Shown piece by piece: positions 33,987 to 64,000 of a stretch of 64,000 bases of DNA. A model generated the notes under the pieces. The model was not told the origin of the DNA. It saw nothing but the letters and a program-made list of their open reading frames with translations, and searched no databases. Made by a program: the position numbers and the translations under genes. Each line of letters opens with the position of its first letter. Position 1 is the first letter of the stretch. This stretch comes from Parnassius smintheus behrii (Eukaryota; Arthropoda; Insecta; Lepidoptera; Papilionidae), in assembly GCA_036936625.1 (NCBI GenBank), contig JAUPFT010000014.1, positions 39,836,926 through 39,900,925 on the forward strand, given 5' to 3'.

Positions 33987-35030
33987 ATTCCGAAGGATTT
34001 TGACAGGGTTTGGCACCCAAGTCTGCTGAACATGCTTACAGCTTAAGGCATCTCCGCCGGATTATGCAACTGGATATTTGACTTTCTGAGTGAACAGTCG
34101 GTCAGAGTATGCATATTTACCGGAGTTACTCAGGGGTCTGTTCTCCCTGGAACTATTATCTTGCTGCTTATCAATGACCTACTTTTATCAGGTATTGACG
34201 TGTATGCAGTCAAAAGAGAGCGGATAAATGCGGGGTTAAGTCTTGTCTCCCAATGGGGTGACGACAATCTGGACACTTTTAACGCCGCTAGAACGCAAAC
34301 CTATCTGTTCTTCGCAAAACAGAGTCCGTTTGATCTGACTTCTACTATGCGAAGTACTCGTACATCTGTGTAGGTTACCGATAATTTCGAGCATTTCGGC
34401 ATAAAATAGAGTGCTAACTGCAAATTTAGCGCTAGCATTGAGTCGAAAGCACAAAGTGCAGCCAAAAACCTGGGTGTCTTAAACAAGGTAAATCGATACA
34501 TCACGTCTGGACAGTTTCTAACTTTATATCAAGCTCAAGTCAAAACATGCATGGAGTATTGTAGTCACATTAGGGATTGCTCAGAAAAATATCAACTTGC
34601 CGCACTCGACTCCGTGCAACGCAGAGTCAAGAGGTTTATTGGCGACATTGGCGACAAAAAGCTGGTGTAAACTAAGCTTCACTCACCGCCGCCAAGATGC
34701 TCATTTGTTGGTCTTCTACAGATTATATTTCGGAGACTGTGCCCTAGGGTTTCATAAACTTATACCGCAATGTCCTTTTTTTCATCGGAAAACTAAACGG
34801 ATTGCAGGTTACCATCCATATTTTGTTGATATTCTAAATATTTGAACTAAACGCTATAAGTCATATTTCATAATACGCACAGCCAAGGAGTGGAGTGCCC
34901 TGCCAGCGTATGTTTTTTGGAGTGCCTATAACCTGAACCTTAGGTGCTTCAAGGTGCGTGTTAACAGGCTTCTCCTGGGTAAACTTGATTCATCGTAAAC
35001 TTTATTTTTGCCCTGGCCAGATAGAGTGCA
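33987..35030 (+). mobile_element. Degenerate Jockey-group LINE, RT palm to C-terminus
   Basis: Readable blocks: KDFDRVWHPSLLNMLTA (LDIAKAFDRVWH equivalent), GVTQGSVLPGTIILLLIND (VPQGSVLGPTLF equivalent), SQWGDDNLDTFNAARTQ (the W-R-N-LN--KT block), AAKNLGVLNKVNRYI, LTLYQAQVKTCMEYCSHI and YQLAALDSVQRRVKR. The YADD region itself has been lost (IDVYAVKRERI). Stops and frameshifts abound. It is related to, but clearly distinct from, the Jockey-type LINE at 28004. Confidence 0.75.
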
Positions 35031-35059
35031 AAAGTGAGCCTACTTTTAATAAAAAAAAG

Positions 35060-35850
35060 TTTTACGAACGAGAATAGAAACTGTGAAGGAAAAAGGAGAT
35101 TCCACGAGAGAAATGGCATGAAGTTACTGTATCCCAATCCTGTGTCGTGGCCACGTTGTAAAGGTATCACGACATGGATAATTTAGCTAACTGACCCCGA
35201 AGTGATCACTGCGCTTCTGAGCAGCAGTCAGAACAGCTATATTGGATTGCTGGCAGCCCGTGACACAACAATCAACGCCACTACAATAAAAGCAGAAGTT
35301 CGAGCTGCCTCTGGAATTGAAGTAAGCACTTAGACCATTCGTTTTTTTACATCAGGCTGGATTACAAGCACGGAGGTCGTGGCGAGCACCTCTGAATTCA
35401 CAGCATCATTAGTGATGAAGAAGATAAAAAGTGAACCATTTCGCAAAACAGTTTCTACGTTGACGAATTGCGAATCAGTACATACTCATCCAGATAACCA
35501 ACTTGTCTGTATCTGGAGAAGACCTGGAAATTATTCGCCTGATTTGAATCCAATAGAGCACGCATGGGATATTTTCAAGCGAGCTGTTGAGAACAGTCAG
35601 TCACCTTCCCAGAATGTGCTTGAGATCGGGGAAGTCGTTATTCAAGAATGAGACAGGTTACCGCGAGAAATGCTGGAAAACTTGATCCTCGGCATGTCCA
35701 ACAGGATCTCTGCATATGTTTGAGATTTCAATTAAAAAAAAAAAGATATAACGTAAACAGTTTTCTTGGTAAAGTTAAATTTGAAAAATATATTAGCTTT
35801 TGCTGGTGATCACAAACTTGTTTGATGTGTGTACATTCAGTATAGCTGGA
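35060..35850 (+). mobile_element. Tc1-type DNA transposon remnant
   Basis: Scattered blocks of a Tc1 transposase are readable: KEKGDSTREMA (helix-turn-helix region, about 35083), RRSWRAPLNS (about 35365), then KKIKSEPFRKTVS and YSPDLNPIEHAWDIFKRAV (about 35533-35590, the DLNPIE block before the last catalytic acid), and DRLPREML. A central segment with the second Asp is missing. The downstream 35725-35850 sequence (aaaagatataacgtaaacag, cttttgctggtgatcacaaa, gatgtgtgtacat) is also found reversed at 38380-38490, marking the transposon end. Confidence 0.75.
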
Positions 35851-36919
35851 TTTGATCGTATTCTGTATAACGTTTAAAAGCATTGATATGCCCGACTTCG
35901 GCTAATGTTTGTGGTTACGCGCTACCAAGACCTAAGCCCTCTTTTACTGGTTTACCGGTTAACTTATTGTGGACAACGGTCCTGTTCCCATCCTAACGTT
36001 CCTCTTTGGTGGGAGCGCGTTGGTAGATTGGCGCTCACCGCATACGACGTGTGTGAAGCCGGCCTCCCCTACGTTTTTTTTAAATATGGATGAGTGAAAC
36101 TCTTGTATGGGGTATATTTATATTAATATTGTGAGCCTTTTCCAAGCGGGAAGGGAATAAATATAATGACTTGATTAATGTGAACCTGATACAAGTGGAA
36201 CAGGGATAATTTAACGTTCTTATCCTTTTTGAGCCCCTTCTTAGTAAACGGAGTTTTATAACTTAAAACAAATTAAAGGCACTTAAAACAGCTTTCAATT
36301 ACTCTGGTGAATACTCATTTTTTTCATAGATACCTACCTAAAAGATGTAAGTTACTAATTAAACACAACGTAAATAAGGATTCTAACTAAGAATAACAAA
36401 CGGTCTATAACTAAACCTTAAGAAAGATCCTTGGGAAAGATGAATATTTTGTTCAAATATTTTAATATTATTATTTGCGTGATGATTTATTGACGACAAA
36501 ATTCTTTAATATATTTTGTGATTAATATGAGCGTTGCTTATCATAGTGTTTAATATCTTTAGTTATTATTTATTTATTATATATTTACGGAATAAGGTAC
36601 ACTGAATTATTACTGCAATAATGCAGAAATAGAATACATACTTCATCAACTTAAACACCGAATGCAATTAAATAATAAAAACAGAGCTTTTAAGTTAAAT
36701 TATATTATATATTTCAATACATAGACAATTATTGTTTCTTAAATTGCTATCTATTCTTCATTCAACGTTTTACCGTTTGACGTTGTCTAGCTCTTATTTT
36801 ATAGATAATTGTGGGCTAGGATAGAATCCACCAAGCACACCAACAATAAATTATAATAATGGCAATAAATAAAACATTTTAGAAAGATAAATGTAACAAT
36901 ATATTTCTGTATGTACAAA
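35851..36919. other. Intergenic and 3' flank of the Ig-superfamily gene
   Basis: No element recognised. The minus-strand stop of the Ig gene is at 36920. Two overlapping minus-strand AATAAA signals lie at 36569-36578, about 345 bases after the stop, and could end the transcript. An unsupported 62-codon frame is at 35905-36093. Confidence 0.4.
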
Positions 36920-59191
<22,272 letters not shown>

Positions 59192-59451
59192 CTGAAATAA
59201 ACATTTGAAGATAAATACAAGTGGTTATTTTAGAACAGCTAATAAAAACATTTTACAAATTCACTGAAATAGTTTAAAGAGATATTATGGTATGTACACA
59301 ATATTTTTATTTTTGTTGATTAAAGACGTAATAAATTATTTAAAAATATTTCTCTTTCATTTCATTAACTTAAAATTTCCACTGCTGTACACTGGCCATA
59401 ATTTTACTTTGTTTTCTGTCGGTGGAAAAAACCCAGTGTATTTTACATTTG

Positions 59452-59454
<3 letters not shown>

Positions 59455-59502
<48 letters not shown>
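59455..59502. repeat. (TA)n microsatellite
   Basis: About 24 TA units, followed after some 30 bp by an RTE 3' end. Confidence 0.95.
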
Positions 59503-59503
<1 letters not shown>

Positions 59504-59535
59504 TTTGTACACACACATATTACAATACATGATAC

Positions 59536-59715
59536 AATGAGTGGCAGCCTAGTACCGGTGAGCGTAGAGTAGGACCCCCCCCCACTAGACGAGAGACGGT
59601 CTGGTAAGAGATGCAAAAAGCCAATGGATGCAGTTACCTCAGAACCATGCATTTATTGGTTCCTATGTTCAGCTGTGCACTTGTGATGGTCTGTAATGGT
59701 AATGATGATAATGAT
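59536..59715 (+). mobile_element. RTE-type LINE 3'-end fragment (diverged)
   Basis: gagtggcagcctagtaccgg, ccccactagacga, gtaagagatgc, aatggatgcagttacctcag and ttcagctgtgcacttgtgat align with 11836-12010 and 27665-27840. It ends with (aatgatgat)-type tail. Confidence 0.7.
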
Positions 59716-60484
59716 ATTTTACATGAGATGTTACATCATTAATTGAAGATCTAAGAATTTGAACAATTATACCTAACGCCAATACACTTTCATCTCTTCT
59801 CAATTTTTGTTGGCGCTTAAATATTCGAATTTCAGACATGAACTTCTTATTAATTTATTTATTTATTTATACATATATTTAGGAACACAAAATAGAATAA
59901 CATCAAAATACGAACTTCATAAACATAATGTTTGTAAAGTTCTAATCTGAATGGTATTCCAAAACTATGCACACAACATGATATTAGGTAACAGTAACGA
60001 GTTTTCAGCACAAATATTTATAACCTACATAGTGAATTAAGTTGTGGAAAATATAGGAAAATTACTCTTTATAAAAAGAAAATATTTTTGCATTTAAATT
60101 TTAAGCCTTGAATGCCTAATCTAAAAAGTATACATCTAAAAAGTTTTATCAAATATGTCGATATTTTTACTATTATTAATCAATAAGTTATTAATAGAGG
60201 CGACATCTTACTAAAGGACGTATTATTTCTATAAACTTGCAAAGAAAAGTATTATAGAAAGTACACCCATGTTGGGTCTTAGAATTAAAGGAGGGTGGGG
60301 GATAAATCAATAAGGGAATGAATAATTTTAATAATTTTGAAAAGGTGATATTTATGCCGAATTTGTAGTAACAATGTTAAAGTTTAAGTTTTTCGCACTA
60401 GCGCATGATTGATAGAAATTCCTTTTGAATAGGTTTAGTACGATCTATGTAGACAGCATAAAATGGAAACCAAATAATTGTTGC
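59716..60484. other. No gene recognised
   Basis: AT-rich, no motif. Confidence 0.4.
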
Positions 60485-61465
60485 AGGGAATAGAGTGAAT
60501 GGGGCACTACACACTACTAAACTACTACATAAATACTACACTCTATTATATTATAACTACTAAATACTACACTCTATTATGGAGAACCAGAATGTGTCAA
60601 AACAGGCACGTATGGTGCTTCATAATTCTGTGTTAGTCCCTACTTTAATGTATGGTAGTGAAAGCTGGGTGTGGCAGAAGAAGCACGAAAGTAGAATAAA
60701 TGCTGTAGAAATGCGGTCTTTAAGAAATATGCTAGGGTTGAATCTGAATGACAGGGTGAGAAATTGCGTGATAAGAGATAAATGTTTTTTTTTTTATAGG
60801 ATAGGGTGACAAACGAGCACACAGTCCACCTGATGGTAAGTGGTTGCTGTGGCCCATAGACATCTACATCTATCCTCGATTACGAATCAAAATGCAGATG
60901 CGTTGTCACCCGTGAGGACTAAGATGGAATGCCTCGTTTCCAGTAAAATGGGTCTCCGGTTCTCTACACTCACCATACGAAATACAGCAGCATTAAGCTA
61001 CTATTTCACGCTGGTATTCTGTGAGAGCGTGGTCCTTCCCCGGTCGAGCCGACCCATTCGTGCTACAACTATACTACTAATATAACTGCAGCATGGCTCT
61101 ACCACGTAAAAAATGTGGTATGCAAGATGATGTTGTGACCAGGATTAAGAAAGGAATGCTTCGTGGTTTGGTCATGTGGAAAGAATGAATGAGGAAAGAG
61201 TGACAAAGCAAATTTATATGGCAGATGTGAACGGCCGAGTCGGGAAGGGACGCCCTAAAAAAAAGTTTATCAACCAAATTGGCGATATTTTGAAAATGGG
61301 CCACGTTAAAAGTACCCTTAACCGACGAGCATGTATGCGTAGATATATGGATGTAAAGGAGGCAAATGAGGTGTGTCAGGATCGTACCAAATGGAAGTTA
61401 CCAAATGGAAGTCCGTAGTCTCTGCCTACCCCTCTGGGTGACAGGCGTGAGTGTTTATGTATTAT
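60485..61465 (+). mobile_element. LINE C-terminal half, split by a short retroposon
   Basis: Encodes ARMVLHNSVLVPTLMYGSES, WVWQKKHESRINAVEMRSLR and RVRNCVIRDKC up to about 60784. It resumes after the insertion with CGMQDDVVTRIKKGML, RMNEERVTKQIYMADVNGRV, GHVKSTLNRRACMRRYMD and EVCQDRTKWK, and a SVVSAYPSG-like end with a short duplication (ttaccaaatggaagt). Related to the fragments at 54885 and 62946, and more distantly to 23638. An AT-rich stretch with two copies of aaatactacactctattat interrupts it near 60512-60580. Confidence 0.8.
60785..61107 (-). mobile_element. Short Jockey-ended retroposon, copy i (complete, with target-site duplication)
   Basis: It lies within the LINE codon string RDKCGMQ. 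The word aaatg occurs at the left (gataaatg) and right (aaaaaatgtgg) junctions, so removing the insert restores the LINE frame gataaatgtggtatgc. This shows target-primed insertion of a complete unit with its A-tail on the left. Confidence 0.9.
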
Positions 61466-61529
61466 GTATGTTATGTAAATAATTGTGTTGTACTCTAAAA
61501 TAATACGAAATAGTACAAAATGCTAAAAC

Positions 61530-61960
61530 TTCGTGGACTTTTAAAAGTTTTGGCTGTTCTAAATATAAATCCAAGAAGTTTTGTATTTTTAGATATCACA
61601 TGATCGTAGTAATCGTGGAACGTACGTTTTTCATCAAACAAGATCCTTAACTACCGACTTTCTATCAAGTGCCTGTCCATTTATTTTATTATCAAAAGTA
61701 AGTCTGTGTTTTTTAATTTTATTTCTTGTTTTCAGGTGCATATAGTTTTCTCTACAATAGTTATGAATGGAGTCTAAATTGTATCTAACAAGACAGAAAA
61801 CAGCTTCAAATCATCTACATACAATAGACATGGATATGTTAATTTATCAATAAGATCGTTAAATAATGTGATAAAAAGTAAAGTATCTAAATGGTATCCT
61901 TGTGGCACACCAAATGTCATCATTTGGGTGGAGATTTGAATCAAAAAGCGAATTTGTGGT
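61530..61960 (-). mobile_element. Degenerate LINE RT fragment (Jockey/CR1-like)
   Basis: On the minus strand, blocks such as LLYVDDLKLFS-like residues (about 61800-61835), YCRENYMHLKTRNKIKKHRL, TFDNKINGQALDRKSVVKDL and KNTKLLGFIFRTAKTF follow the order palm, thumb and C-terminal region of Jockey-like reverse transcriptases. Frames are broken. No close relative is elsewhere in the window. Confidence 0.6.
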
Positions 61961-62742
61961 AACAGCTAGTTCCAGACATCTTACAACTTTGACGCACTTG
62001 ACGGTCTGGAAATTTCAAATCTGGAATTATTTTGGCATCTATTGAAGGCCTCAAGATTTTTAGGGTATTTTCGTTTGTCGTCTTTTAAGTTATCCGCCGT
62101 TCGAATTCATTGATCAAAGTCAGAATTTTTTCAGGGTGATGATAATTTTAAGTAATAATTTTTTCTCCGTTTTTAACCGTTTTCCGAACCACAAAATGGT
62201 GGAGCGATAGGGTTGCTAATTTTAAATCCGGGGCGAATGACTACAAAATGGTGACGCTAATGGTTCCTGGGTTCGAATCTGGAAACAAATGGTCACTAAA
62301 TGGTTATGGTGACTAGGTTGCCCTTCGTATCCCGAGAGAAGAAACCATAAAATGATTGGCTATAGGGTCCCGTGTTCGATTCCGGGAACCCCGAGATTTG
62401 TATGCGAGTTTAACGATACGATAACGGGTAATGATAATGTTAAGTAATAACTTTGCCTCCTTCCAGTTTTTGATCAAAAGCCGAACTTTTTGATCAAAAA
62501 CCTGATTTTGTCATAAATCTGCAATATACACGTGTAACATAAACATAAATACAAAAATATACGCCATAAAATTATATCTGAATGTAATAAATTATAATAA
62601 CTAATTTACATCTGTAATAACCCTATTTTAACAAAATAAACATGGAGCTCAACTTTCATTGAATTAATACTTCTAGTGATGTAATTTTCATTGTAACTAC
62701 ATCGTATACGTGACATAGCTGTAATCTTATTACTGTATTCAT
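61961..62742. other. No gene; sequence with two tRNA B-box-like words
   Basis: gggttcgaatctgg (about 62269-62282) and gtgttcgattccggg (about 62371-62385) resemble T-arm/B-box words 102 bp apart. Repeating caaaatggtg/aaatggttatggtg-type words surround them. No complete tRNA fold. It may be a dimeric or tandem tRNA-derived SINE relic. Confidence 0.4.
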
Positions 62743-62888
62743 ACGTGGTAGAGCCACGCTACAACTATATTCCATTCAAAGAACAAATGGGTAGTCTAAA
62801 ACCGAGAAAGGACGATGTTCTCACAGAATATCAACGTGAGCGCCTTAATGCTTGTGTATATCGTGGTATGGATAGAGAACCAGATAAC
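62743..62888 (+). mobile_element. Short Jockey-ended retroposon, copy j (3' truncated)
   Basis: acgtggtagagccacgctac, tctcacagaatatcaacgtg and tcgtggtatggatagagaac follow the 5' third of the complete element. The 3' part is missing. Confidence 0.7.
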
Positions 62889-62945
62889 GACCCTTATTAT
62901 TAAAATGTAAATGTAATAAGTTTTATAACATAAACTCTTAAACCT

Positions 62946-63070
62946 GTTACCTGGAGGGGTAGGCATATCGGACATTACGGACATCTATTTAGCACGATCC
63001 TGACTAACCTCTCTCGCATCTTTCACATCCATATACCTACGCATATATCCTCATCGGTTGGTACTACAAA
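62946..63070 (-). mobile_element. LINE C-terminal fragment
   Basis: Read on the minus strand, MRRYMDVKDAREVSQDRAK and the following PTPPGNR resemble the end of the LINEs at 54885 and 61360. Short and mutated. Confidence 0.65.
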
Positions 63071-64000
63071 AGATTTAATTTGTGTTATTACTACCAAAAA
63101 ATTAAGAGTTCGTTTCTAATATAATATGTTATATACTCTTTATTTTCAGTAAAATATAATTTTATTTTTTATTTACGCGAATTTAAAAATGAGATAGAAA
63201 TGTCGAAGTGATAGCTCATCTCCGCTCGTACAATCCTAAACATTTATTCTGCCTAGAGCAATATGTCCTTGTGGATAGCAATATTCTCGTAAACGTGCTC
63301 TAGGGATTCTTCGTGTTTTATTTGGACGGCAGAACTGATAATGAACGTGATTTCCCTCTATTTGCTAAATCAATACCTATTATTATGTATGTATTAATTA
63401 AATATTGTATTAAATACTTTGGTTTTATAAATATCTTCTAATAAATAAAAGGTAACGCTGTAAAAGTTAAACGTAAACTTTATTTGGGTCATAAGGATGT
63501 AAGTTAGGGTCAAAGCGCTCGGTGTTAAGTTTCAATTTGATGAGAACAGATTATGATTTTTTAGATAAAATAAAAACAACTGATGCTGGTGTTGAGCATA
63601 TTAAATTTATCTTCAATGCTGAAGATTGGTAATTCATTAATTTTCAAATTAAAACGACAATACCTAAATTACTATTCCTTAATTCGTAAATTGGCTTACG
63701 TTAGTAATTTTCATTTAAATCGTACTGATACTAAATGTATGAAATTCATTACAATGTGAAACATCTAAATACCAAGAGCTGAGTCTTGTTGTATCAAAAC
63801 TAGCAATCACACTTGTTCTGCATATGCTATAAAATATTAAAATTCTTACCAATTGAAACAGCTAGAATAGTTCAATTTAGCTATTTTCATAGTATAATGT
63901 CACATGGTATTTTGCTATAGGTCCCTAGGCGACTGACACTGAAATTATATTTGTTTTACAGAAGAGAGCCATAAGAGCAATCTATGATTTAAATATTTAA
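63071..64000. other. No gene recognised
   Basis: AT-rich, no motif recognised. A first exon for the Ig gene could lie here or beyond, but I could not identify a signal-peptide exon. Confidence 0.4.

Noticed and set aside
60840..61085. Recurrent 81-codon frame starting MVAVAHRHLHLSSITNQN (also at 9454-9699, 20155-20421 and 45125-45370)
   Set aside because: It lies on the reverse strand of the short retroposon, and its conservation is explained by similarity between copies. No start context or independent conservation is shown.

Overview
The window looks like an AT-rich insect nuclear contig, most likely from a moth or butterfly (Lepidoptera). The reasons are dispersed repeats I recognise from that order (an AACCGACTTC-bounded repeat, a repeat ending in a poly-purine/acag-rich tail, tRNA-headed SINEs), a mixture of Jockey-, RTE- and CR1-type LINEs with mariner and Tc1 elements, and long (TA)n tracts. 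There is no bacterial or phage organisation, no operon, no rRNA and no CRISPR array. Species is not determinable from the sequence alone.

Layout. From 1 to about 36.9 kb the window is a graveyard of transposable elements with no host gene that I can support. It holds a gypsy pol remnant (1.3-2.2 kb), a Penelope-like scrap (2.4 kb), a 5'-truncated LINE inserted inside an older repeat (3.9-5.8 kb), a Z-DNA-type compound microsatellite (8.9-9.1 kb), RTE-type LINE halves (10.4-13.5 kb), a mariner remnant (16.7-17.5 kb), a minus-strand LINE (23.6-26.7 kb), and a three-layer nested insertion (27.3-31.95 kb) containing an almost full-length Jockey-type LINE. More Jockey and Tc1 debris lies at 34-35.9 kb.

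From 36.9 to 59.2 kb the minus strand carries the one clear host gene: seven exons of an immunoglobulin-superfamily adhesion protein of the DIP (Dpr-interacting protein)/lachesin type. It has three Ig domains and a hydrophobic C-terminus suited to a GPI anchor. Its first exon(s), with the start codon and signal peptide, are not found and probably lie at higher coordinates, possibly outside the window. The introns are packed with mariner, Tc1, gypsy, SINE and LINE pieces. Within the intron between exons 4 and 5 (window numbering) is a TATA box, an initiator and a 49-codon open exon with a membrane segment and a good splice donor. This is either a nested gene or an alternative promoter of the same gene.

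From 59.2 to 64 kb there is again only repeat material. The most interesting structural signals are: a short repeat (ten copies here) that has both ends of the Jockey-type LINE but none of its coding region; two 98-99% identical Jockey copies, one of which has the Tyr codon of YADD turned into a stop; and a set of perfect or near-perfect foldback hairpins, three of them abutting (TA)n tracts.
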